Assembly (NCBI GenBank): GCA_012934845.2
Contig: WNNJ02001433.1
Span: 219,930 to 283,929 of the forward strand
Length of the DNA: 64,000 bases
From: Pomphorhynchus laevis
Lineage: Eukaryota; Acanthocephala; Palaeacanthocephala; Echinorhynchida; Pomphorhynchidae
Direction of reading: 5' to 3'
This document shows positions 22,008 to 32,799 of the stretch, piece after piece. Below the pieces are notes generated by a model, which did no database searches, was not told the origin of the DNA, and was given only the letters and a program-made list of their open reading frames with translations. Position 1 is the stretch's first letter. Each line of letters begins with the position of its first letter. The translations under genes were made by a program, and so were the position numbers.

Positions 22008-22589
22008 ATGTTTGTTGGTCCTTTCTCGATAAGGGCTATGATTTCAACAAGTCATGCCAAATGGGATAATGAGCGTCACGACAACGTTAATGATGTCATT
22101 ACAGATCAATTTCTAGCAAGTAAAGAACTACCGAAATCCGTTAAGCCACAATTTAGCTATAATTCATTGATTATCATGGCAATTCGGAGTAGTCCATATG
22201 GTAGGATGACGTTAAGCCAAATATATGAATATATTAAGAACCAATTCCCATACTATAAGAAATGTCAAATCGGTTGGCAGAATTCAATTCGCCACAATTT
22301 AAGCTTAAACCGAAACTTTATTAAAGTTCCTAGATTTTTAGATGATCCTGGAAAAGGCAGCTATTGGATGATCGATCCTAGATTTGAACATGAACAGATT
22401 ACGTCAGGATATTGCCACTGGAGACTAAGAAGAAAGCTTACAAAGAATCGATTGTTAACGCCATACTCAATGAAGTACGTTTTCCTACACAACTTAAATT
22501 ACCATCCCTATAGAATTGTGCCAACTCTACCGAAAAGCGATATGATTTCAGCTGATCGTAATATTTATCAAAGTAATTTCAGCTTTTAA
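22008..22589 (+). CDS. Forkhead transcription factor, FoxG/Sloppy-paired-like
   Basis: A single-exon frame of 193 aa. Residues about 46-145 form a full forkhead (winged-helix) DNA-binding domain: [18 protein letters not shown] (helix 1), [18 protein letters not shown] (helix 2), [20 protein letters not shown] (recognition helix with N92, R95, H96), then [13 protein letters not shown] (wing 1) and a basic wing 2 ([12 protein letters not shown]). The [13 protein letters not shown] block and the [12 protein letters not shown] helix are closest to FoxG/BF-1 and insect Sloppy-paired. The protein is very short for FoxG: N- and C-terminal flanks total under 100 aa and the usual low-complexity tracts are missing. 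An alternative start is M11. It is presumably a nuclear regulator of anterior or neural patterning, by family. No intron is seen. Confidence 0.88.
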   Translation: MFVGPFSIRAMISTSHAKWDNERHDNVNDVITDQFLASKELPKSVKPQFSYNSLIIMAIRSSPYGRMTLSQIYEYIKNQFPYYKKCQIGWQNSIRHNLSLNRNFIKVPRFLDDPGKGSYWMIDPRFEHEQITSGYCHWRLRRKLTKNRLLTPYSMKYVFLHNLNYHPYRIVPTLPKSDMISADRNIYQSNFSF

Positions 22590-23128
22590 AAATCAGAATT
22601 ATAGTTTTCTTTTTATAGAGAATAGATATCGATGTTAATGATTGTCTTGCCAGCATTTTATGTCAAATTCTATTTCACAATTATTATCTCAAATATATTT
22701 GCTATCAACATATGTCTTGATAAAGGCAACCCTGCCAAAAGCTTGATAATAAATTTGCATATAGTTCTTATCTTGATAATATCCCGGTTTTTTAAACTTA
22801 TAAAAACGATCCTCGGGGCGATTCGTACAAATGTCTATATATTTGCTGATTATTATAATAAATATATTTATTATATATAAATATATATAAATGTATAAAT
22901 ATAAATATTTATATATAAATCACTGATTTTACATTTTAATTTAGTTACAAAAAAAATTAAATTGCAACTTTAAGTAAAATTATTTTGTCTAATATCGCAA
23001 ATGGGAATATCCAAATAACATGAAAGAATAAGTCGAGTTGTATATCTGCATTGAATGTCAAATTATAGATTACAAGGTCATTTAATGATATCGGTTGCCA
23101 TACAAGTAATATATTTTCATATATTGCT
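22590..23128. other. Forkhead gene 3' flank
   Basis: AT-rich, with an AATAAATAT signal at about 22858 that could serve polyadenylation. The 82-aa hydrophobic frame at 22632-22880 reads like translated A/T-rich DNA and is not called. Confidence 0.4.
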
Positions 23129-23425
23129 GGATGCAGAGGGGGACAGTCCTCCTCTGCATCTAGTAGTGGGAGGGATCTGGCACTGATGAGTCATTGTGAT
23201 GACGAAACGGCATTTGTAATTATTTCGCGTCTGGCTTACATGCTTTACAAGGAATTCACGCGGAATGGTCTCACTCTCCTTAAATAAAAGTTAGCCGATA
23301 TTAAAGAGACCTGCGCTGGCATTTGCCAGCGCTTTTGCTAATGATCCTTTTTGGTGAAGCTGTAGTACTGATATAGTACACTATGATGTTACCAGAAAAT
23401 TTTCTAGTACATCATTCGCATTGAT

Positions 23426-23504
23426 TGCCGTCTGCCAGTCCTCCTCTGCATCCAGTAGTAGGAGGGATCTGCCACTGATGAGTCATTGTGATGACGAAAC
23501 GGCA
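23426..23504 (+). ncRNA. Hammerhead ribozyme, stem III open (array 2, unit 2)
   Basis: TGCCGTC|TGCCAG, a looped stem I arm, CTGCCA (one mismatch in stem I), CTGATGA, GTCAT-TGTG-ATGAC, GAAAC, GGCA. The core is intact. Predicted cleavage is after 23432. Confidence 0.78.
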
Positions 23505-23717
23505 TTCGTCATTATTTCGCGTCTGGCTTACATGTTTTACAAGGAATTCACGCGGAATGGTCTCACTCTGCTTAAATAAAAGTTAGCCGATATTAAAGAG
23601 ACCTGCGCTGTCATTTGCCAGCGCTTTTGCTAATAATCCTTTTTGGTGAAGCTGTAGTACTGATTTAGTACACTATGATGTTACTAGAAAATTTTCTAGT
23701 ACATCATTCACATTGAT

Positions 23718-23796
23718 TGCTGTCTGCCAGTCCTCCTCTGCATCCAGTAGTGGGAGGGATCTGGCACTGATGAGTCATTGTGATGACGAAACGGCA
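23718..23796 (+). ncRNA. Hammerhead ribozyme, stem III open (array 2, unit 3)
   Basis: The core is intact and stem I is a perfect TGCCAG/CTGGCA. Stem III has TGCTGTC in place of TGCCGTC, a C-to-T change that leaves a G-U pair. Confidence 0.78.
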
Positions 23797-24009
23797 TTCG
23801 TCATTATTTCGCGCCTGGCTTACATGTTTTACAAGAAATTCACGCGAAATGGTCTCACTCTCCTTAAATAAAAGTTAGCCGATATTAAAGAGACCTGCGC
23901 TGGCATTTGCCAGCGCTTTTGCTAATGATCCTTTTTGGTGAAGCTGTAGTACTGATTTAGTACTCTATGATGTTACTAGAAAATTTTCTAGTACATCATT
24001 CACATTGAT

Positions 24010-24088
24010 TGCCGTCTGCCAGTCCTCCTCTGCATCCAGTAGTGGGAGGGATCTGGCACTGGTGAGTCATTGTGATGACGAAACGGCA
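24010..24088 (+). ncRNA. Hammerhead ribozyme, stem III open (array 2, unit 4)
   Basis: Perfect stems I, II and III, but box I reads CTGGTGA instead of CTGATGA, a change at a conserved core position that should weaken or abolish cleavage in this last unit. Confidence 0.7.
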
Positions 24089-26465
24089 TTCGTCATTATT
24101 TCGCGTCTGGCTTACATGTTTTACAAGAAATACACGTGGAATGGTCTCACTCTCCTTATCTATTAATGTATATATTATCTATTATATATATTGTATTATA
24201 TACTATATATATTATAGGGTATATTATCTATTAATCAGTTATAACAATTCTGAATGATAATAATCTCAACTTGTAAAATATCCGAATTATACAAATCCTT
24301 AAGATTTAGATATTTATAATTTTATATAAATAAATAACTACAAGTAATAAGAAACATGCAATAAATAACTGAGTCATCGTACAGTCTTGACACTTAGTTT
24401 TTAAAAGCCACATTTGATGTTTGTAAATAAACTAAAGGAAAACAATAAATAAACAATTGTATTTGGCATTTATGCTTGGGGAAGGCCCATGATACCAGAA
24501 AGCTTTATTCAATCTTGAATTTTTTAACTGTTTAATATTCTTTTTTAATCTACATTTAATGTCATAAACAAAATCTAAAATGTTCAGATTTTAAATTTTG
24601 AAATTTTAAATTTTTTAAAATAAAATCTAAAATCCCAAAATTTAACATTTGTTAAAAAGATAAAATTCAAAGCAACTCTATTTAGTTTGACAAGCAAATT
24701 GGCGTTGTAGGCAAACATATTGTTTTGCTTAAAGTGTGTAGAATGAATGGTAACCAAATTAGCAGTTAATTTTAAAATATGATTTTATTTGTCGTAATCC
24801 AGTAGTTTACAAATGCTTTTTATTCATTCGATTCAGTTATTATAAACGTCTTTGTAGCACCGCCATAGCAAATACGAACTGCTAGAACAAAGAAAATAAC
24901 ATTTTTCTTTGATAAAATGTCATTGTAATCGAATGACATTGTATACAATATTTATCGTGAACACTTTTTAATATTGCTGAAGGTAAGACTTTTAGTCAAA
25001 AATTTTTTAAATTAAAATGTCACTTTAACTAAATAATATATTAACATAAAAATTGCAATTTTATCGTTTTGTCGATAAAGCAAGTAATTAATAAATAACA
25101 AAATTTATCATTTAAGATTTAAGAAAAATTCTGCACTTTAAGGAGTTGTTATCATGAGTTAATATTTAACTCAATTAGGTGATTAAATGATCATTAAGTA
25201 ATGTTATTGAATTACTGTGTGAGAACCGTTTTTGCTTGGCAAACAGAAGAGCGAACACTTGACTTATTCTAGGTTTACTACTCATCTAAATAACAAGAAT
25301 TTTAATTATTAGAGCTAATTTAACTGTCTTTAATCCTGGGTTCCTTCAAGAATAAGGTTAAGCAAGATATCACCTAGATATATCGAAGAAGCGACTGAAT
25401 AATATCCTCTAATGACAGACGTTGAGCCCCTTTTATATCATTAAATGCTAAATATTTATACAAGTTTGAATATATTTTTTTAGTAAAATTCACAGATATA
25501 ATAAAACCCGGGTGTTTTACTTAATATTGGAAATAAGGATATGTTGATTAGACGAAATGGAGGAGAGTTCGGAAATTGCCAATCAGCTAAAAATTGTTTC
25601 GAGTTGCAATCAAAAGATTAAAAATAATTATATTAGAATAATATAATTATAAAATATATAAATTAATAAAATATATTAAAAATTATAAATATTATAATTA
25701 TATTAGAATAATTATCATATTAAAATATTGAGTATGTCTAAGCTGCATTTTAAATAAAATAAATTGGCTGGTTTTAAGGACATTATCATAACATCAGGAA
25801 TGTGCTATCATAAGAAAATATAACAACTTGATGATACCTTCAATTTCTTTTTTACATACATGTGAATGCATACAAGATTTGAGCGATAGGGATCTTGAAA
25901 ATCTATGATACTTAGAAGAACTGATGGGATTTAAGCAAATCTTCATTACATTAGTATTTGGTGAACAGCAGAGTGTACATTAAATATTTTTAAAATATTT
26001 TTAAATACTTAATAATTTAAATAATTTAGTTAGAGTTGAAACTGTCCCAAGCGCAATGGTCATCTGTTAACTACAATCCATACTACTATAATAATCCTGA
26101 GTTGAAAACAGTTGAAGTAGGAAAACACACTTTGATACTATACGAAATGCAAAAGAATTGACTAATAATCAGTATGTCGTTGGCTAACAGATTCATTCTT
26201 GAATAATTTCCAAATTAAGATAACGAAGATAAGCACAACCTCAGATGAACTTAATCAATAGGTCATTGTGTTGAGAGTTTTCCAAAAATATTTCAGAAAA
26301 GTTCGCCAGTTGGTAATTGCTTGTGATTTAGTCGGTTTGAATTAAATTAAATTATTTAAGAAATTTAAAAACGTGATGACTCGTGAAATGAAGTTATTAC
26401 GTGACAGCTTTATCGGTGCTTGAACGAAGGGCACTTTGGTCCAAGTAGTTCATTAGTAGTTTCAC

Positions 26466-26760
26466 ACTAAAATCAAAACGAAAAATGTTGTGGTGAGGAA
26501 TAGAAGTCGAAACCTGATGACATAGCAGTTCCTCCAGGTGATTTATATTCCATATTCGGATCCATCGTCTGTTATTTATTAGTCAATTCACAAAAATTGA
26601 TTTTTATTTTAAATTTTATATTTTAAATTTATATAAATATAAATTATATAAAATTTTATATAATTATTTTTATAATTATTTATCTCCATTTTCAATTTAT
26701 ATATAGTATAAAATACGTCGACTTAGCTAATCTGATTTTCTATTAACTATTAATATTTTA
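26466..26760 (+). repeat. PLE-flanking repeat, solo copy with hammerhead-like end
   Basis: In + orientation: GGAATAGAAGTCGAAACCTGATGACATAG, cut here to the motif GAAACCTGATGA, then GCAGTTCCTCCAG, a mirrored TATATTCC and CCATCGTC-TGTTATTTATTAGTCAA. It then runs through an A/T-rich body to AAATACGTCGACTTAGCTAATCTGAT. The same repeat sits at the 3' side of the - strand PLE copies at 31205 and 44640, so it is probably a detached PLE terminal repeat. Box I is degenerate (CAGGTGAT). Confidence 0.55.
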
Positions 26761-28704
26761 TATTATATTGGTATATTATATTATGTTGATTTATATTTTT
26801 AATTATAAATGACATACTTATTTTATATAAAATTATATATCAAATAACTAATAAATATTAATAATATATAATAACTATTATATATCAAATTAACTAATAA
26901 AAAGTAAAAAGGTATAAAGTGGCATGTAGATGTCTAGTACGTAAACATATAATCAAATTAGAATAACATCTTATCAAAGTGTCTTTATTCTTAAAATGTA
27001 TACACGAAAAATTTCATTATGTGATCATTTTGATTATACATATGAAGCAAAGTTCGTTATTATTACAAAGACGTGCCTTAACACAGACTGAAAATTTTGC
27101 AATAAGGAGTATTATGTTATCACATAATTCGTGATAAATTTAGAACGTGTTTCTGAGTGTCAACGATTGTCAAAAATAAAAATCTGTCCCGAAAATTTCT
27201 TAAAATTAGAGATAAATACTTTAAACAAATGTAAATACTATTTGGGTACTTTTAAACAAGTTCATTAAACTAAAGAAGAGGTAAAATTATAATTTGAGGT
27301 TTATTTTATAGAAGTTGGATCTACTCACAAGAGGTATTATTTTTTTAAAGAATTAATCAAGATCGATTTTGCCAGTTTAATCTATGTCAAAATTTCATTG
27401 GGATTATATTAATCTCAAATAGTATGTTCTTTTCTGTCAATTCATGCATTGGTTTACTTATATGCAACCACCTATCATACCATATTTGCTCTACAGTCCG
27501 TTTTAATGACTTGTATTTTCTTCAAGTTTTCTTTACTCATAATTCCGTTCATTCTTCGTAAATTAGGATCATGCTATGGGATAGTTCATAATCTCCAGTC
27601 GTATTCGTTTGATAACTGATCTGACGAATTGCAAATATTTCACCGTTTCGCATTTCCAACGTTGGCAATTTTACCACCAACCTCTCTTGAATTATCCTTC
27701 ATGCATCAGTATCTCGTCTAATCTCTCAGTTATATTTGATGGTAATGTCAATGGGTTAAAAATTACATTAATGCATATTTATGTTATCCCATTGTTTCGC
27801 CAAAATATACTTATTCTTTGCCAAAATAAAAATGTCCATTGAGCTATTATTTTTATTTTACTTAATAAACAACCGTATCTTAAAAGACAAGATATGGATA
27901 CCAATGTTTGTGGCATACAAGGGCTTTCGAAAAGAAATCAACTAGCAACTGTGTCTTAAACATTTGTGATAGTGAGTAAATAAAAGCATCCTATTAGAAA
28001 CAAACAAAAGCTTGAATTATAAAAAGCTTGTTTTTATTAAAATTAAAAATTAATAAAATTGTATATTAAATCGAAAACCCTTTTTCATCAAAAACAAATT
28101 AAGCATTTCTTCAATATTTGAATCCCTGGCCGTGAACATTTTCAAGAAGTTTATAAAATAATGTTTCACTATTTAAATCCGTATTATATTATTCATTGAA
28201 GAAAACTAAAATAAGATTGAATACAGTATGTTTACGCACTCACGATCAAATAATAAAATTTATTTAAAATAAAAATTTACAATTAAATTATTTAAATAAA
28301 CAGTATATTTAGATTACTTAAATATACCATTTATTAGAGTCAATATTTTACATAATATCTTAATTAATATTGACAGCAATTTAAAATTAAGGAACAAATA
28401 AAAAATATTAAATTGTATTTAGCAAGCATCACGTTTTTCAGCAAAACAACAAAACATTTTTGAGCTGAAAGAATGAAAGCTTTAAGTTAATTTAACAATT
28501 TCAAACTTAAATGTTGAAGTTAAATGTCTGTGTAACAATTTGATGTTTTATAAACCAAAATCCTTAATTCTAATACATTATATTTATGATTTTTGACATT
28601 TAGTAAATGATAACTTTGTGTTTAATTTGTTTGGTAAACTAATGTGTTCAAAAGTAAAATTGCTAAATTTATGCTTCGAATAAATAAATTGTTTATTATG
28701 TTGG

Positions 28705-28867
28705 AACACTAATTTAGTTTGATGTTTAGCTAGCTGCTACTAGCATTACCAGAAACAAAAATGTACAATTTGTTCCATATTACACGTTTTTTGAAGTAAA
28801 CTATATGTTTTTATTTTTGATAAAGCTAGTAGTAGCAGCTAGATAAATATAAAAATAAATTAGTGTT
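28705..28867. mobile_element. Foldback MITE
   Basis: About 163 bp with imperfect terminal inverted repeats of about 45 bp: AACACTAATTTAG...CTAGCTGCTACTAGC on the left, mirrored by GCTAGTAGTAGCAGCTAG...AAATTAGTGTT on the right. There is no coding capacity. Likely a non-autonomous DNA transposon; target duplications are not clear. Confidence 0.6.
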
Positions 28868-29310
28868 TTTCATCATAAATTCTAAATAATCTAATATGTT
28901 CACTCTAGTAAGGCATTCTTGTTGATAAACATGTAATACAACATACTTTGTTAATTAAATTATGAACAAAAAGTTACTATCCATGAAAAAGATATGTCAC
29001 AGCTATTTTATCCAAGAATGTTTACCTTTTTATTCCAAAAGGTAGTATTTAACTAATTTCATCAAGACAGCAACATTTTTGCCATCTGTTGTAAAAGAGT
29101 AAGCTCTAAGTATGTTTTACTTTTTTCGAAGATTATTTTTCTTATTAATTTTGCCGATGGCTAAATTAATCCCTCTTATTTATTGAATGATAATTGCTTA
29201 AACAGTCGACATTTTTACTAAAGGCAATTTTACTTCAATTTTTATAATTGGTTACAGCATCCTTATATTACAGACTGCAAAACAGATCAGGTAAACACTT
29301 GTATTGTAGG

Positions 29311-29318
29311 TATAAAAG
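29311..29318 (+). promoter_or_regulatory. TATA box candidate of the GNAT gene
   Basis: TATAAAAG 173 bp before the first ATG. It is the only good match nearby, but such motifs are frequent in A/T-rich DNA. Confidence 0.35.
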
Positions 29319-29491
29319 TTCTTCTAGTTTTTAAGCAAATGTTTAACAAAAAGCGATCATAGAGTCGATATTTAGACAATTTTACTCAAATCGAAAATGC
29401 GTCTGACAGTTATTGTATAAGAGAGAAGTAAAATATATTTTCAATTTCAAAAATTCTGACTCATCGCTGTCTATACGATATAGAAATATCA

Positions 29492-30253
29492 ATGATGAGG
29501 AGTTTATTATTTGGATCTATTCATCGTATGATACGGTGTAGTCAACTGTCCAATAGAGTTAGCAATTTGATGCAATCAAAACTTAATTGTACCTTTGAGT
29601 ACGAACTATTAACGAAAGAAAAGTCCAATTACAGAGATCACATTGACAATTTTTTACGAAAGAACTTCTTTCCAATCGAAAAAGTCAGCATAAAAGCTAA
29701 TCTTGCTAAATCGGACCTTGACGAATTTATTACACGGTTACTAGACGACTCTATAAAAGATGGTGTTTCAACATTAGTCTGGAATCAACAAACAAAAACT
29801 GATAAAAAGCTAATCGCCGTATGTTTAGCCAATATCGAGTATATAAAAATAAATCAGAAATCAAATTTAAAAGAGAATTGTTTGTCATCAACATTTAAAG
29901 GAAGATTCCGAAATGTGGATAGACTACTCAGTCTCTTACAAAGTCACATCGATTTACATCATTTGTTTCAGCAAAACACAATTCTACATGTAACTATAGT
30001 ATGTGTTGATATTGATTTTTACAGAAAAGGTATTGGTATGAAGGCTATAGACCGCACCTTAAAAGAAGCAAAATGTAAAGGTGTTAATGCTGCTTACGCC
30101 GAGGCGACATCTTTAGAAAGTTGCAAAATGTTTGAAAAATTTAATTTTCAAAAGCTGAAAATTTACAGATATATTGATTATAGAGATGAAGAAGGTCAGG
30201 CGGTATTTCATAGTCTCGATGGTGAGATAACGCTCGTTGCTAAGGCAATATAA
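29492..30253 (+). CDS. GNAT-family N-acetyltransferase (arylalkylamine NAT-like), mitochondrial-type N-terminus
   Basis: A single-exon frame of 253 aa. Residues about 168-225 carry the GNAT acetyl-CoA site: a beta strand (VTIVCVDIDF), the pyrophosphate loop YRKGIGMKAI (177-186, matching the R/Q-x-x-G-x-G/A pattern), a helix, then AYAEATSLESCKMFEKFNF, typical of motif B. Length and layout fit the invertebrate arylalkylamine (dopamine/serotonin) N-acetyltransferase branch, though substrate cannot be read from the sequence. The first 26 residues hold five or so basic residues (R3, H11, R12, R15, R22) and no acidic ones, which looks like a mitochondrial presequence. Met27 is an alternative cytosolic start. 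No intron is seen. Confidence 0.8.
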   Translation: MMRSLLFGSIHRMIRCSQLSNRVSNLMQSKLNCTFEYELLTKEKSNYRDHIDNFLRKNFFPIEKVSIKANLAKSDLDEFITRLLDDSIKDGVSTLVWNQQTKTDKKLIAVCLANIEYIKINQKSNLKENCLSSTFKGRFRNVDRLLSLLQSHIDLHHLFQQNTILHVTIVCVDIDFYRKGIGMKAIDRTLKEAKCKGVNAAYAEATSLESCKMFEKFNFQKLKIYRYIDYRDEEGQAVFHSLDGEITLVAKAI

Positions 30254-30862
30254 TACCAAGTACATTTCAAAAAAACAAGTAACATTATTTATTCTATAAC
30301 TAAATATATATTGACAGATCGATTTGATCACGCTTATTGGGTAAATTTTGTATGTTCCTTATTAATATATTTATTCATATTATTTTCGGGTTTTGCCGAT
30401 TTTTATTTTATTCAATGCCGTTTCTGGTAATTTTATAGTTCAATTATCAAATGAACGAAATTAAATTAAATTGTTATATTTAAATCGAGCAGTTTCTATG
30501 ATAACCATGAATATCTAGAAATGGAAATAAAAGTTCAATTTTAAAAGGTTAAATTTCGAAAATCAAATTGATCGTTAAAGTTTAATTAATTTATATAACC
30601 AAAATTAAATATCCATTCTGTTATACAAATGTTTAAAGCCGATTTGGCAATTTAGGTGACCTATTTATTAATTTAATTTGACGGTTTAGTTGACCTAAAG
30701 TAGTTAAATTAGTTATCTTCGTTAGACTTCTTAATTTAGACAACTCAATTAAATAACAAAATCTTATATTTCGACATATATATTTTTTAATTTGAAATCT
30801 TTATTTTTTAATAAAGCTTTTTCTATATAAACAGAAAGTTATTACTAACTTTATTAATAGTA
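30254..30862. other. 3' flank of the GNAT gene
   Basis: AT-rich, no gene. Nothing else is recognised. Confidence 0.5.
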
Positions 30863-31200
30863 GTTATTATCAAATCAGTTTACTGAGTCTACGTATTTAA
30901 TATAATTATAAAAAAACAAAACATAATAATGCTAAATCAAATCAAAATTTAATAATTTAATATAATTTGCTTTTAGATTTTCTATAATTTAAATCAAGTT
31001 AAAATAAAAAATTGAAATTTAAAAAGTCATTTTTATGAATTAACTAATAAATAACAGACGTTGTATCAGAATAAGAATTAGAGGTCATCAGGAGGAACTG
31101 CTATGCTATCAGGTTTCGGCCTCTAACTCCTCTACCCAACATAGCAGCGGTGCCGAATACATGCTAATGATGTATTTCCTATGATAAAACTATCTAGTAT
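30863..31200 (-). repeat. PLE-flanking repeat with hammerhead-like motif
   Basis: This lies directly 3' (on the - strand) of the PLE copy at 31205-32790. On the - strand it has CTGCTATG, TTAGAGGCC-GAAAC-CTGATAG, CATAGCAG, TTCCTC-CTGATGA-CCTCTAA and later ACGTC-TGTTATTTATTAG. It then runs to the end motif with CTACGTA and the mirrored form of CAGTTTACTGAG. Boxes CTGATGA and GAAAC are both intact and TTAGAGG/CCTCTAA form stem II, but box II precedes box I as in the 360-bp satellite. PLE terminal repeats are known to carry hammerheads. Confidence 0.6.
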
Positions 31201-31204
31201 CTTA

Positions 31205-32790
31205 TTCTAATACAAAGTATATTATTTATTATCCATCCATAAAAATTTGCCACTTAAGAGTTTAAATTTATTCTTTATATTATTGTGTTGATTTATATAT
31301 TTTACTATTTTCTGCTTGATGTTATTTTTATAGTAACCTAGTTTAAAATATGTATCTATTAAATTATTTAAATGATTTTGAAGTAAGCCAATATCATTAC
31401 AAATTGTTGCAATTCTTAAAATTTCATTATTTAATGTATTATATTTTATATTATATGGTATGCATGAATGCTCATGCAAAAATATGTTTCTTGTAAATTT
31501 AAATATGTCATCTTTACGATATAAATTAATAGTAGTTTTAGTTAATGTTAATTTAATGTTATATCTAGATATACACCTTCTTTATCATCAATATTGGTTT
31601 TGCTAAGAATAAGGCTTTCTGGATAAAGAATTATTGGAGCTAGATCAAAGAAACTAAAATATTTTATTGATATTTCGCAAACCTCTGCAGACATCTTTAG
31701 AAAATTCTTCAAAAAATTCTACTCAATTTTCTAAAGAATAAAACATAAGTTGGCGAAATATCAAATAAAAATTTCCTTCTTTCTTTGATTCAGCTTCAAT
31801 AATTCTTAATCAATAATGGATCATTGTCAACTATTTAAAAAAGTTAATATATAGTTATCCTTTAATTTAGTAAGTTCTGTATACATATCTTTCTTGTTTT
31901 TATCTTCCTTTTATATTTGTTTGTTATTTTCATTTTCTCTCTAATTTTATCAAATATACAAGTTTTCCAAATGTTTATTTTTGATGTATTTAAGCTTTTA
32001 CTATTAATCAACTTACCAAAGTAAGCATTTAAGTCATTATAAAAAGAATTGTAAATTTTATAATTTTGGATTCCAATATAATATATGTATGGTTTTATTA
32101 TCTGATTCAATTTTTATACCCTTTTTATCCAATATAGAACAATGACTTGTAATAATTGTTTCTAAATTTAAATCACTACGTTCATATGTTGGATTTACAT
32201 TTAAATCATTAGAATTAACCTCTTTCATTAGTATATCATAATAAAGCTTTTTGCATATGAAGACAAAGTTATTACTAGCTTTATCAATAGTTGTTATTAT
32301 ATAGTTATGCTTTAATTTAGTAAGTTCTGTATACATATCTTTATTAATTTGATCTTTCCTTTTATAATTGTTTGTTATTTTCATTTTATTTTTAATTTTA
32401 TCAAATATATAATCTTTCCAAATGTTTATCTTAGATATATTCGAGCTTTCACTATTAATCAGCTTACCAAAGTAAGCATTTAAGTCATTATATAACGAAT
32501 TGTAAATTTTATTTTTGTCGTTGTTATTATTTAATCTATATTTATACCCTTTTGATAGCATTTTCCTTAACTCACTATTTTCAATTAATTCTAGATTGTT
32601 CATTTATTTTATCAAAATTAAGACTTTTGCAATTGCATTCAGTTTCTAGAATGCTTCTAATATCATCGTTACGTACTGCTTTCAATTCTTTATTATTAAT
32701 TTTTCGTCCTAATGGCGGTAAAACTCTCTACCTTATTTTAGGAAAATATTTACTTAAATATATTTACTTTTTATTATCTGATATTTAATG
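31205..32790 (-). mobile_element. Penelope-like element without visible GIY-YIG (copy P1)
   Basis: The - strand encodes PLE reverse transcriptase pieces. 32058-32603 plus an upstream in-frame part to about 32720 gives the N-terminal domain (IDKASNNFVFICKK, then ILYWNPKL). 31862-32110 is a partial internal repeat of that domain. About 31500-31640 and 31222-31479 give the thumb and C-terminus (HEHSCIPYNIKYNT, LGYYKNNIKQKIVKYI) ending in WMDNK and a stop. About 40 residues after the thumb the frame ends with no GIY-YIG domain. The palm with the active site is missing from this copy. A foldback element (31625-31820) interrupts it. Confidence 0.75.
31625..31820. mobile_element. Foldback MITE nested in PLE copy P1
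   Basis: Inverted ends of about 55-60 bp: AAGAATTATTGGAGCTAGAT...GATATTTCGC on the left, mirrored by GCGAAATATC...AATTCTTAATC on the right. A single end of the same element occurs at about 7529-7570. No coding capacity. It interrupts the PLE frame between the internal repeat of the N-terminal domain and the thumb. Confidence 0.6.
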
Positions 32791-32799
32791 CGTCTTATA

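Larger units (their letters stand above)
23129..24157 (+). repeat. 292-bp hammerhead satellite array 2
   Basis: About 3.5 head-to-tail units of 292 bp, + orientation; GCATCTAGTAGT/GCATCCAGTAGT recurs at 23156, 23448, 23740 and 24032. The unit is the same family as the 303-bp units at 10609-11636 but lacks an 11-bp piece (GATTCATTCGT region) just before the ribozyme. Internal hairpins (GCGCTGGC-ATTT-GCCAGCGC, AGAAAATTTTCT) are kept. The array ends sharply at CTCACTCTCC, and the first copy starts inside the ribozyme's stem I arm. Confidence 0.87.
24158..29310. other. Long AT-rich gene-poor stretch
   Basis: No coding gene can be supported; the 77-aa frame at 27609-27842 has no family features. 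The stretch holds a PLE-flanking repeat with a hammerhead-like motif (26466-26760), a foldback MITE (28705-28867) and much simple A/T sequence. About 26030-26460 is somewhat less A/T-rich and could be worn element DNA, but I could not identify it. Confidence 0.6.
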
